From: Candidatus Kryptobacter tengchongensis | GTDB taxonomy: Bacteria > Bacteroidota > Ignavibacteria > Kryptoniales > Kryptoniaceae | DNA: 64,000 nt | Direction: 5' to 3' | Assembly (NCBI GenBank): GCA_001485605.1 | Contig: FAON01000004.1 | Location: 186,001-250,000, forward strand | Part shown: in pieces, positions 26,962 to 36,352 of the stretch | How the letters are laid out: each line of letters begins with the position of its first letter | Numbering within the stretch: position 1 is the stretch's first letter | Notes under the pieces: generated by a model | What the model saw: the letters and a program-made list of their open reading frames with translations, nothing else | Databases searched by the model: none | Told to the model about the DNA's origin: nothing | Program-made: the position numbers and the translations under genes

Positions 26962-29562
26962 TTATCTTTGCATCACCAAAGTTGAACCACCCCTGCGAGC
27001 GAAAGTCCAGATGTAGTCGCGCAACGCTCTGATTTGCTCATTCGCATTTCCATCAAGCACATCAGGAACTGGGCTTGTCCCTTCATAGAAAAATGTCGGC
27101 ATGTTTGTCCCAGGTTGAATTGCCTGTGGATCTCTTAACCAGTCAATGACCCATTCGGGCTTTAATCTCCTTGGGGCAAGATCAAGGTTTGGAGCAAGCA
27201 TTGAAGCCGAAAGCTGACTGCCAGCGGTATGGCATTTCAAACATTGTAATTGCTCAAATAAAACCTTCCCAGCTTGAACATATTTCTTCTCAAGTGGAAC
27301 ATCATAACTTCTGACTTTAAATTCTTGATTGCTTAATCCAAGGAAATATCTTATAAGCGATGTGATCTCATCATCTGTCAACTGAAATGTTGGCATCCTC
27401 AATTTAAACCATGGTCTTATAGTTGTCGGGTTTTTTAGAAATTCATAAAGCCATGGTTCTTGAACCTTTGCACCTTCAATTGTAAGCAACGGTGGACGCA
27501 ATCCGGGGTCTTCAATCATTGGATGAATATACCCACCTTGCTCTTCAATCTGATGACAGTTGATACAGTTATACCAAAGTGTTAATCTTCTTCCTTCGTT
27601 GATTTCTTTTCTCTTTCTATCAAATTTTTGAACATACCCGGAGCCAACTTCATTTTTCTTAAAGCTCGCTATCAAGGTCACCAAAGCTTCTATCTCTTTA
27701 TCTGTAAAATTAAATTGTGGCATTTTCAATTTAATTCTTTCAGTTGAATATCCCCGCGGATCACGCAATTTTTCAGCAAGCCAGATAAGACGATCCTTCG
27801 GAAGATGCTCTTTGTATCCAAAGTCAAGCTGTTCAATGTTTTTTCGTGCAAAGTCCGAAATATCAACGCTTACCTTCGTTTCTCTCTCCGTCCCTTTTAT
27901 TTCATGACAACCATAACAACCATAACTTTTTATCAACTTCAAACCCTGGTCAGCTTTAGCCTCTGAATAATTTATCTTTATACCCGCATAATCTACCGTG
28001 TCCTTCAAAGTCATTAAATAAGCAACAATATCGCTTGCTTCTTGATCCGTCAACCTTAAACTTGGCATTTTTGTGTTTGGCAAATAATGACGCGGATTTT
28101 TCAACCAGTCATAAAGCCATTGTGGATTTACTTTACTACCGATCTTTGTCAACTCGGGAGCAATGTCATAATTTAATCCACGCGTTTCTCTCACGACCTT
28201 ATTATCACCGATTGCATGACAACCAAGGCAACCGATATTTTCAACAAGTTCTTTACCTCGGGCGGGATTTCCACCACCTTGATATTTAAATTGATATTGC
28301 CAATTTTTTGAGCTATCCTGTCCAATTTTTACAAGATAAGCAGTTATCGCCTCAGCCTCCTCTGGAGTTAATTTAAAATCTGGCATTCTTCCATGGGGTA
28401 AATACTCACGCGGATTCAAAATCCACCTGTAGAGCCACCCAGGTGTTGTCTTCACAAGAAGATTATTTAAACTTGGCGCTATCTTAGGAAAGTCATTATA
28501 ACCATCAACACCATGACATCCGTAACAACCTGATTCAATTAAAATATGTTTTCCCATTGTAAGCTTTGGAGCCCATTTCAAATTAATCTCGTTGAAATGA
28601 CAATCATTACACCCAGCTTCTATATATTCCTTTTTCAAAATCGGCCATTCCCAATGTTTATCTTTATCACCGTGAGCATATCCTTCAGTTAAAGCTGGAC
28701 CTTGACCTCGATGGCATGGTGTGCAACCAAATGTTTCAGGATTATGCTTTTCAAGAAGCTCACGATTTGGATGTGTTTTAAACGGTTGAGGAGCGTCTTC
28801 AAAAAGAGGATCGTCCCATCCCAAATGACATGTTTGACATCTATCAACGCGCGATTTTAATGTTCCGAAATTTGTCCGCTCAAATTCGGGCAGAATTACC
28901 TGAACAATTTTAACCTGCGCTTCTTTTGTTTTTTGAATTCTATCTTTAATCCTATTTATTTCCTCAAAAAGTTTATCAATTTCATGCTGAAGTTCGCTAA
29001 CCTTTGCCCTATACCCTTTAACTATTGCCCAAGTTGAATCTTTTTTCTTCGTTACTTCTTCTATCTTTGCATTAAATTCACTCATTAATCTCTCTTCCCG
29101 CTGAACTCTTTCCCACCACTTTTGAGTTTCTCTGCCATTTGCATTTTCAAGTTTCGCTCTTTGATAAAAATAATAATACTCATCCGACCTGCTCTTGGCA
29201 AATTGAAATTCCCGTGTTAATTCAGCAAGTTCCCTTTCATACTTTTTATAGTCTTCAAGTGCTCTTTTATATTCCTCCGATTCAAGTCCAGCTTTTGCCT
29301 TTTCAAGTTCTTCCGTTAACTCTTTGTATTTTGCACTGTCAAAATTCGCAACAGCAAGCCTATAGAGCGAATCAAGCTTTGCAAGTTTCAACTGATAAAA
29401 TTTTCTCTGGTATTCCTTCCATGGTCTTCGTGTTGAAACTTCATTAAAAACAGCCCATAATGTAGCAAGAAAAAGAATTAAAGCAAGAAAGAGGTAAATT
29501 TTATCATATCTTCTTTGTTCAACGGGTATTTCTCTGCGTTTCTTTAACCAGTTTAAAACCAT
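26962..29562 (-). CDS. Membrane-anchored octaheme cytochrome c of the quinol oxidase complex
   Basis: The 866-residue protein has one N-terminal transmembrane helix (about 24-43), a long charged coiled-coil region (about 45-225), then eight CxxCH heme sites near residues 240, 278, 317, 345, 443, 548, 668 and 772. The last five are followed by class I cytochrome domains, each with a putative axial Met in an MP motif (RMPDF, KMPSL, KMPQF, RMPTF, NMPTF). It lies directly downstream of Rieske and both halves of cytochrome b, so it probably replaces cytochrome c1 and wires the complex to the oxidase. Confidence 0.9.
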   Translation of the reverse strand: MVLNWLKKRREIPVEQRRYDKIYLFLALILFLATLWAVFNEVSTRRPWKEYQRKFYQLKLAKLDSLYRLAVANFDSAKYKELTEELEKAKAGLESEEYKRALEDYKKYERELAELTREFQFAKSRSDEYYYFYQRAKLENANGRETQKWWERVQREERLMSEFNAKIEEVTKKKDSTWAIVKGYRAKVSELQHEIDKLFEEINRIKDRIQKTKEAQVKIVQVILPEFERTNFGTLKSRVDRCQTCHLGWDDPLFEDAPQPFKTHPNRELLEKHNPETFGCTPCHRGQGPALTEGYAHGDKDKHWEWPILKKEYIEAGCNDCHFNEINLKWAPKLTMGKHILIESGCYGCHGVDGYNDFPKIAPSLNNLLVKTTPGWLYRWILNPREYLPHGRMPDFKLTPEEAEAITAYLVKIGQDSSKNWQYQFKYQGGGNPARGKELVENIGCLGCHAIGDNKVVRETRGLNYDIAPELTKIGSKVNPQWLYDWLKNPRHYLPNTKMPSLRLTDQEASDIVAYLMTLKDTVDYAGIKINYSEAKADQGLKLIKSYGCYGCHEIKGTERETKVSVDISDFARKNIEQLDFGYKEHLPKDRLIWLAEKLRDPRGYSTERIKLKMPQFNFTDKEIEALVTLIASFKKNEVGSGYVQKFDRKRKEINEGRRLTLWYNCINCHQIEEQGGYIHPMIEDPGLRPPLLTIEGAKVQEPWLYEFLKNPTTIRPWFKLRMPTFQLTDDEITSLIRYFLGLSNQEFKVRSYDVPLEKKYVQAGKVLFEQLQCLKCHTAGSQLSASMLAPNLDLAPRRLKPEWVIDWLRDPQAIQPGTNMPTFFYEGTSPVPDVLDGNANEQIRALRDYIWTFARRGGSTLVMQR

Positions 29563-29586
29563 GGCAAGTTTACTTTTTGTTTTTAA

Positions 29587-30480
29587 TTAAACATTAAACC
29601 ATGGCGTCACCCACACATATTTAACATTTAAAGTCCATCTCAAGATCATCTTTATCGGCAAGGCAATCATCGTTAAAAGCAAGTAAGATGTAATTATGTA
29701 TCTTGTCAATCCAAATTTTTCAGCAAAATCAGGCATTTTCTTTTTCAGCCAAAGCCAGCCAAGTGGCATCAAAATAGCGTAATAACCCACAACAATTACT
29801 CCACCTAAAATAGATGCAACTGGATTTAAAGTTCCATCGGGGTTATAAGTTGGTATTCCAAAAAGTTCAGTCAAATCAACATTTGTAATTGCAACAACTT
29901 TATGCGGATCCCACTCTTCCCAAGGCCAAAAGAAGTTCCAACCAGGACCCCTGAAAAATGTCCCAACAAAAATTAAAAGAACCCAAAGAACCAAGAAACC
30001 AAATGCAAAAATCGTGATCGCCCATTTTCTCTCTTTAAATGTGTAATAACCGTTGCCTTTAGGATTTATGTCAATATACGGTATTGCCATCAAACCAATT
30101 ATAATAAGCCCCGGCAATAGAACTCCCGCAATCCAAGGATCAAAATAAACAAGCATTTCTTGAAGCCCGAGAAAGTACCATGGTGCTTTTGATGGATTTG
30201 GGGTAAGCGTTGGATTTGCTGGTTCCTCAAGCGGGGCATCAAAAGCAATGGACCAAACAAGCACAAAAGCCATTACAGCAATCGCTGCGATGAACTCAAT
30301 ACGAACAAGATAAGGCCAAACTTGAACTTTATCTGTTTCATCTGCTTCGTATGGAATTCCCCGCTCATCATTTTTTTTCGCCTTCCTCATTGAGTAAATG
30401 AAGAAACCATATACAGTGAAAAGAAGAATTATTATCGGGAAATTATCTGGGTTGCCAAGAATTTTCAAGAGATTATGCAT
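29587..30480 (-). CDS. Cytochrome b C-terminal subunit (subunit IV-like)
   Basis: The 297-residue membrane protein has an extra N-terminal helix, then the cytochrome b C-terminal domain. The Qo-site segment reads KAPWYFLGLQEML, where classic cytochromes b have PEWY. More helices follow to the C-terminus. It belongs with the upstream cytochrome b N-terminal half as a split b6/IV-type core. Its start is preceded by a variant AAAATAAAA element rather than a ribosome binding site. Confidence 0.9.
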   Translation of the reverse strand: MHNLLKILGNPDNFPIIILLFTVYGFFIYSMRKAKKNDERGIPYEADETDKVQVWPYLVRIEFIAAIAVMAFVLVWSIAFDAPLEEPANPTLTPNPSKAPWYFLGLQEMLVYFDPWIAGVLLPGLIIIGLMAIPYIDINPKGNGYYTFKERKWAITIFAFGFLVLWVLLIFVGTFFRGPGWNFFWPWEEWDPHKVVAITNVDLTELFGIPTYNPDGTLNPVASILGGVIVVGYYAILMPLGWLWLKKKMPDFAEKFGLTRYIITSYLLLTMIALPIKMILRWTLNVKYVWVTPWFNV

Positions 30481-30500
30481 GTCAAGGTCAAAATTTTATT

Positions 30501-31277
30501 TTAAATCTTTTTTGGAGCAGGACCAGAGATACCTCCGTCTTTCCTTACACGCCAAAAATGAACTGCAAGGAAGATCGCCGTAACAAGCGGTAAAAATATA
30601 CAATGCAAAACATAAAATCTTAACAACGCTGGTGGACCAACCTGTGTCCCCCCGAGAAGTAAAAACCTAATATCATTATCAGGTCTCATTCCAAGCTCAG
30701 GTCCAAAAGGTCCTTGATGTCCGAGAAATGGCGTTGCACGTGCCATATTTGTTCCAACCGTTACAGCCCATATCGCAAGTTGATCCCAAGGCAAAAGATA
30801 ACCTGTAAAGCTTAAAAGAAAGGTCAAAAGCAAAAGTATCACCCCGATAACCCAATTAAACTGCCTTGGTGGTTTATACGAGCCAGTCAAAAACACTCTA
30901 AACATATGTAACATAACTGTTATAACCATTAAATGGGCAGACCAGCGATGCATATTCCTTATCAACGCCCCGAATGGAACATCATTCATTAGATATTTCA
31001 TATCCTCATAAGCATATTCAGCAGCTGGACGATAGTAAAACATCAAAATCACCCCAGTTATCGTAAGAATTATAAATAAAAGAAACGAAATTCCGCCCAT
31101 TCCCCAAGTATAGCCATAATTCACCGCATGTCTTGAGACTCTAACTGGATGAAGGTGAAGAAAAACATTATCAACAACCATAAGAGCCCTATTTCTCTGG
31201 GTATCCTCATAACCATGGCGAAAGATTGATTTATAAATCTCTGAACTTTTTATTTTTTTCTTTATCTGAGCAAGCAT
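30501..31277 (-). CDS. Cytochrome b N-terminal subunit (b6-like)
   Basis: The 258-residue protein has four transmembrane helices and four heme-ligand His residues: His110 and His124 in the second helix (HxxxxH...LMVITVMLH), and a second pair in the last helix separated by 14 residues (VLH...AVH), the spacing typical of b6-type proteins. It binds the two b hemes that carry electrons from menaquinol across the membrane. It is the second gene of the reductase operon, after Rieske. Confidence 0.94.
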   Translation of the reverse strand: MLAQIKKKIKSSEIYKSIFRHGYEDTQRNRALMVVDNVFLHLHPVRVSRHAVNYGYTWGMGGISFLLFIILTITGVILMFYYRPAAEYAYEDMKYLMNDVPFGALIRNMHRWSAHLMVITVMLHMFRVFLTGSYKPPRQFNWVIGVILLLLTFLLSFTGYLLPWDQLAIWAVTVGTNMARATPFLGHQGPFGPELGMRPDNDIRFLLLGGTQVGPPALLRFYVLHCIFLPLVTAIFLAVHFWRVRKDGGISGPAPKKI

Positions 31278-31307
31278 AACTTGAAATCAAATTTTGTTTT
31301 GATTGAG

Positions 31308-31907
31308 TTAACCTCTATATGGCAAAAATGAACCAGGCTTACCCCATTCGCCTTTTTCGTATCTATATGTAATGCCTTTATCAATTAAAAGTTGTCCATC
31401 TTCAGCAAGCGTTATCTTAACTCTTTCAAGCGGTCTTGGAGCAGGTCCTTCAAAATTAATTCCAGATTTTCTAAAGCCACTACCATGGCAAGGACATTTA
31501 AATTTATTCTCACCACTCAACCATCTGGGCGTACAACCAAGGTGAGTGCAAACAGCCAGGAGAGCATAAAATCCGTCTTCTTCCCTGACTATCCAAACAC
31601 GCTGTGAATCCTTAAATCTTTCACTTACCTCACCAACTGTATATTCATCTGGATAACCAGCTTTAAATGCCGTTGGTGGTTCGTAAAGAACGCGCGGAAA
31701 CATATATCTTATTGCCCCAACTATTGATGTAAATATAAACCCCAAAAATCCAAGCCACCCAGCTAATGTCAAAAATGAACGACGATTGAACTTCCAAAGA
31801 CCGGTATCATTTTCAGGTGGTTTATCTTGCTTAGGTATAATCTTTTTTTTCTCTTCAGGTTTTTGCACTACCTCTCGACTTCGGGGTTGGTTCAAAATTT
31901 CGCTCAT
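31308..31907 (-). CDS. qcrA: Rieske iron-sulfur protein of the menaquinol:cytochrome c reductase
   Basis: The 199-residue protein has an N-terminal cytoplasmic tail, a Tat-like or anchor segment NRRSFLTLAGWLGFLGF with a helix at about 44-66, and the Rieske box. Cys120-x-His122 and Cys138-x2-His141 bind the [2Fe-2S] cluster, and Cys125 and Cys140 form the usual disulfide. It takes electrons from menaquinol at the Qo site. It is the first gene of the operon, behind a sigma70-like promoter and a palindrome; an AAAACAAA element precedes its ATG. Confidence 0.95.
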   Translation of the reverse strand: MSEILNQPRSREVVQKPEEKKKIIPKQDKPPENDTGLWKFNRRSFLTLAGWLGFLGFIFTSIVGAIRYMFPRVLYEPPTAFKAGYPDEYTVGEVSERFKDSQRVWIVREEDGFYALLAVCTHLGCTPRWLSGENKFKCPCHGSGFRKSGINFEGPAPRPLERVKITLAEDGQLLIDKGITYRYEKGEWGKPGSFLPYRG

Positions 31908-31950
31908 AAGCTTGATTTTTGAACTTTGTTTTTAATTGCTTCAAAAATTC

Positions 31951-31965
31951 GGACAAAAAATATCC
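31951..31965. promoter_or_regulatory. Candidate Rrf2 operator of the reductase operon
   Basis: GGACA-AAAAA-TATCC is an imperfect inverted repeat between the predicted -10 box and the Rieske start. A related palindrome lies at the equivalent place before the oxidase operon (43097-43113). The Rrf2-family gene is next door, which suggests but does not prove who binds. Confidence 0.45.
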
Positions 31966-31982
31966 TTTTTATGTATAAAAAA

Positions 31983-32011
31983 ATTATACCTTGTGCGGAA
32001 AAAAGAGACAA
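31983..32011 (-). promoter_or_regulatory. Sigma70-like promoter of the reductase operon
   Basis: On the minus strand, TTGTCT (32006-32011), a 17-base spacer and a consensus TATAAT (31983-31988) lie inside the last codons and stop of the Rrf2 gene, about 75 bases before the Rieske start. Confidence 0.7.
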
Positions 32012-32427
32012 ATTTTATCATCCACTGAATCAACTACCTCTTGCAGATTCACAGATTTCAAGTAAAGTTTTATCCTTTCATTAACATCAGCGAATAAACT
32101 CCGTACCAAACAATTTTTCTTAAAACGACACCCGATCGCGGTAGAAAGATAACAAATTTCTTCTCTTGACGGCTCAATTGCAACAACAAGATCATAAAGC
32201 GTTATCTGATCAAGCGGTCGCGAGAGAATATATCCTCCTTTTATACCAATTGTACTATCAACTATCCCCGCACGACGCAATCCTTGAAGTATTTTCATCA
32301 TATAGCTAACGGATAATCCACATTCACGCGCCACTTCGGACGCACGAACAGGTTTTTTCTCCTTTCTTGTGGCTATATAAATTATCGCATGTATTGCGTA
32401 GCCTAGGGATTTTGATATATCTATCAT
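31984..32427 (-). CDS. Rrf2-family Fe-S transcriptional regulator
   Basis: This protein of about 147 residues has the Rrf2 winged helix (ASEVARECGLSVSYMMKILQGLRRAG...GIKGGYIL) and three Cys residues at 92, 100 and 106 that match the [2Fe-2S] ligand region of IscR/NsrR. ATG 32427 gives an N-terminus aligned with IscR; a GTG at 32445 inside the ferredoxin gene is the alternative. It probably senses iron-sulfur status, nitric oxide or redox state, and sits between the ATP synthase/ferredoxin genes and the reductase operon it may control. Confidence 0.9.
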   Translation of the reverse strand: MIDISKSLGYAIHAIIYIATRKEKKPVRASEVARECGLSVSYMMKILQGLRRAGIVDSTIGIKGGYILSRPLDQITLYDLVVAIEPSREEICYLSTAIGCRFKKNCLVRSLFADVNERIKLYLKSVNLQEVVDSVDDKICLFFPHKV

Positions 32428-32437
32428 TCTTCCAAAA

Positions 32438-32776
32438 TTATTCACTATCTTTTTGAACCATCTCTATTGTTTCCCAAGGGCAATATTTGGCACACAGCTT
32501 ACAACCTATGCAAATTTCTTCATCAACTATTACAATACCATTTACATTTGAAAATGGATTTATTCCATTGGCGAGATTTTCTCTTAAAATGTCAAGCGTC
32601 GTTGATTTAACCCCATCAAACACATCAACATGCTCAGGTCCTTTAACTTTGTAAATGCAATCTACAGGACAAAACTCAATACACACCTCGCATCCAGTGC
32701 AACCTGTTGGATTAACGAAAGCAATAAGCTTAACCTTTTTCTTCCGAGTTTGCTTTTCTATATGAACCTGTGCCAT
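32438..32776 (-). CDS. Two-[4Fe-4S] ferredoxin
   Basis: The 112-residue protein has two CxxCxxCxxxCP clusters: CTGCEVCIEFCP near residue 26 and CIGCKLCAKYCP near residue 90. About 50 residues lie between them, longer than in small clostridial ferredoxins. It is probably a soluble low-potential electron carrier. ATG 32776 is preferred to a TTG two codons earlier. It follows atpC by 18 bases and precedes the Rrf2 gene by about 10. Confidence 0.92.
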   Translation of the reverse strand: MAQVHIEKQTRKKKVKLIAFVNPTGCTGCEVCIEFCPVDCIYKVKGPEHVDVFDGVKSTTLDILRENLANGINPFSNVNGIVIVDEEICIGCKLCAKYCPWETIEMVQKDSE

Positions 32777-32794
32777 TTTCAAAGCAAATTGGTT

Positions 32795-33154
32795 TTAAAA
32801 ATAAGTTCTATCTTTCACATCAGAAGCAACAAATCCAGAAATCATCATCTTTCTCTTTCTTTCCTTAACAACTTTATCTATTTGTGCTTTTTCAAACTGT
32901 TCAGCTGAATCAACGAGGACTGTTACAACATTATTTCTAACTTCTGCAAATCCATCTGATACAACAAAATAAAGCATGTTACCGTTCCCATCAATGATCT
33001 TAATTTTCCCAATCTCAAGCAAACTTATTAAAGGTGCGTGATTATAAAGAACTTGAAAACTCCCCATAATTCCCGGAAGAGTTATGCTTTTAACCTTGCC
33101 ACGATAGACTATATTTTCAGGGGTTAAGATTTCAACTTGAATTAGTTTATCCAT
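32795..33154 (-). CDS. atpC: ATP synthase F1 epsilon subunit
   Basis: The 119-residue protein has the epsilon N-terminal beta-sandwich (VEILTPENIVYRGKVKSITLPG, GSFQVLYNHAPLISLL) and a short helical C-terminus rich in Lys and Arg. It links the F1 head to the c-ring and damps ATP hydrolysis. It starts 1 base after atpD; the other F1Fo genes are not in the window, a split known from the Bacteroidota/Chlorobiota side. Confidence 0.94.
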   Translation of the reverse strand: MDKLIQVEILTPENIVYRGKVKSITLPGIMGSFQVLYNHAPLISLLEIGKIKIIDGNGNMLYFVVSDGFAEVRNNVVTVLVDSAEQFEKAQIDKVVKERKRKMMISGFVASDVKDRTYF

Positions 33155-33155
33155 T

Positions 33156-34595
<1,440 letters not shown>

Positions 34596-34614
34596 TTAAT
34601 AAACTGCATTATCT

Positions 34615-34651
34615 CCTCTCCGAGCAATTCCAAAAAATTTACTCGGAGAGG
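34615..34651 (-). promoter_or_regulatory. Leader hairpin upstream of atpDC
   Basis: CCTCTCCGAG and CTCGGAGAGG form a perfect 10-bp stem around a 17-base loop. Neither strand has a T tract after it, so it is not a standard intrinsic terminator. It falls in the predicted 5' leader of the atpD transcript. Confidence 0.65.
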
Positions 34652-34677
34652 AATAAAAAGGTAAGATAACTTGATGA

Positions 34678-34705
34678 AATATACGAAAATCAAGCCGTAT
34701 TTCAA
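34678..34705 (-). promoter_or_regulatory. Sigma70-like promoter for atpDC
   Basis: On the minus strand, TTGAAA (34700-34705), a 16-base spacer and TATATT (34678-34683) lie just after the upstream small gene's stop, about 115 bases before atpD. Confidence 0.6.
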
Positions 34706-34708
34706 AAA

Positions 34709-34960
34709 TTAATTCAAGTTAAATCCTCGCGTTTTTCTCCTCCTCGCTGAAACATAAATCACGATCGCAAAACCAGCAAATATCAAATATGGAACAACAA
34801 GCAAATAAACTATACCATCATTTAAACCACTGGCAAACTTCATCCCCTCCTCTGAACTTGTAACATTTTGCTTACACATCGCACATTGCGAATAAACATC
34901 ACTGAAAAAAAGAAACATTATAATGACAAACAACCCAAGAAAATAAATCAACTTTTTCAT
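34709..34960 (-). CDS. Small membrane protein with CAMC motif, oxidase-linked
   Basis: The 83-residue protein has a signal peptide or first helix (MKKLIYFLGLFVIIMFLFF), an exported CAMCKQNVTS segment just after it, a central helix (GIVYLLVVPYLIFAGFAIVIYV) and a basic RRRKTRG tail. Small proteins of this pattern recur in Bacteroidota-type genomes; I do not know their function. As the last gene of the oxidase cluster, with an exported CxxC, a role in copper delivery or oxidase assembly is a reasonable guess. Confidence 0.75.
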   Translation of the reverse strand: MKKLIYFLGLFVIIMFLFFSDVYSQCAMCKQNVTSSEEGMKFASGLNDGIVYLLVVPYLIFAGFAIVIYVSARRRKTRGFNLN

Positions 34961-34975
34961 TTTCCAACTTTGATT

Positions 34976-35392
34976 TTATTTGAAAATGTGGTAAAGCATA
35001 ATGTAAATCAAAACTCCCGTCACAGAAACATACATCCATATGGGCAATGTTAGCCGTGCTACTTTCGGATGTTTATCAAATTTTTTAAATAAAGCATAAG
35101 ATAATGTAATGATTGCCATTGGCAGAGCAAAAATAGCAAAAAATGTATGAGATGATAAAATTGAAAAATAAATAAATCTCCAAATCCCAACTCCCTGAAA
35201 ACGCGTTACACCAGCATTATAATGGTAGATAAGATAGCCGATAATAAAAAATGTAGAAGAAATAAAAGCAGAGATCATGAATTTCTTATGTCTTTGAACA
35301 TCCCTTTTTTTAATGCTCAAAAATCCAAACAAAAGGAACACAAAGCTCAATCCATTGAAAATCGCATTAATAGTTGGCAATAGTTTTATCAT
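34976..35392 (-). CDS. DUF420 membrane protein, oxidase-associated
   Basis: The 138-residue protein has four helices and DUF420-like conserved residues, including HKKFMISAF near residue 35 and SSHTFFAIFALP. DUF420 proteins (CtaM/YozB relatives) are needed for heme-copper oxidase function in some Firmicutes. It overlaps the SCO1 gene by 4 bases upstream, and the small CAMC protein follows it. Confidence 0.88.
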   Translation of the reverse strand: MIKLLPTINAIFNGLSFVFLLFGFLSIKKRDVQRHKKFMISAFISSTFFIIGYLIYHYNAGVTRFQGVGIWRFIYFSILSSHTFFAIFALPMAIITLSYALFKKFDKHPKVARLTLPIWMYVSVTGVLIYIMLYHIFK

Positions 35393-35991
35393 CTTTCGCG
35401 TAAAATTAGTTTTACATCTCTTATCAGGTTATCAACATCCTCGGGATCAGTCCCACCATAGTATCCTCGGATTCTTCCCTTTGTATCAATAAGAACAAAT
35501 CTATCAGAGTGAATGAAATCCCCAGGACCTCCATCTCCTTCTTCAACAGGTAGTTTAAAACCTTTTCTGGCAAGTTCATAGATTTTTTTCTTATCACCGG
35601 TGACGAAGAACCATTTCCCGTCAATCGCTCCCCAACCTTTTGCATACATTGAAAGAACCCAAACGGAATCAGTTTCAGGGTCAACGGTAAAGGAAACTAT
35701 TTTAACTTTATCATTATTTTTGAAAGCCTCCTGAACTCTTGTCAATTGTTCGGTCATTCTTGGACAGATCCCAGCACAACTCGTAAAGAAAAAATCAGCA
35801 ACCCATACATTCCCTTTCAACTTCTCAAGGTTAATTTCTTGACCATGATGTTCAATCAGGCTAAACTCGGGAATTTCTCCGTAAACTGGTAAACTTGCAG
35901 CCGATGAAACTTTCCAGATTTGAATCTTTAGGGCTATAAAAACCCCAAGCGCCAGACTTAAAATCGCAAGGACAACTTTTCTGCCGGGCAT
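35389..35991 (-). CDS. SCO1/SenC copper chaperone for cytochrome oxidase
   Basis: The 200-residue protein has an N-terminal helix anchor, then a thioredoxin-like fold with the copper-binding CAGIC (CxxxC) near residue 75 and the downstream His in FIHSDRFVL. SCO proteins deliver or reduce copper for the CuA site of subunit II. It sits with the oxidase genes, downstream of subunit IV. Confidence 0.94.
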   Translation of the reverse strand: MPGRKVVLAILSLALGVFIALKIQIWKVSSAASLPVYGEIPEFSLIEHHGQEINLEKLKGNVWVADFFFTSCAGICPRMTEQLTRVQEAFKNNDKVKIVSFTVDPETDSVWVLSMYAKGWGAIDGKWFFVTGDKKKIYELARKGFKLPVEEGDGGPGDFIHSDRFVLIDTKGRIRGYYGGTDPEDVDNLIRDVKLILRER

Positions 35992-36015
35992 TTTTTACTT
36001 TAATTTGATTTTTAA

Positions 36016-36327
36016 TTAGTAGCCCAAACCAAGACGCATTAAAAGAGCCACGCTTCCATCCGGGATAAGAGCAGCTGCAAGAGCCACAATTAAAATCAAA
36101 GGCAAAACTATTGAATAAACCAATCCAAGTTGTTCAAACTTCAAATGCATAAAATATCCAGCGATCAAACTCGCTTTCATCAACGCCATTATTGTAAAAA
36201 GCAAAGCCATAAGCGAATGCGAAATCGGAAGAAAAGCTACAATTATTTCTACAATGGTAATTGCAAGTAATTGAAACCAAACACGCCAGTAAATTTTTTT
36301 TGATGATTTGTGAGTCATCTCTGTCAT
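36016..36327 (-). CDS. Cytochrome c oxidase subunit IV (prokaryotic)
   Basis: The 103-residue protein has three helices and the pattern of bacterial subunit IV (COX4_pro): a basic N-terminus, HSLMALLFTIMALMKASLIAGYFMHLKFE and a hydrophobic C-terminal helix. It stabilises the oxidase. It lies directly downstream of subunit III; an AAAACAAA element precedes its ATG. Confidence 0.88.
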   Translation of the reverse strand: MTEMTHKSSKKIYWRVWFQLLAITIVEIIVAFLPISHSLMALLFTIMALMKASLIAGYFMHLKFEQLGLVYSIVLPLILIVALAAALIPDGSVALLMRLGLGY

Positions 36328-36352
36328 AGTTCAAAAATTTAAAAATTTGTTT

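Noticed and set aside
34615-34651. Hairpin as an intrinsic terminator
   Set aside because: No T tract follows on either strand; it is kept as a leader element instead.
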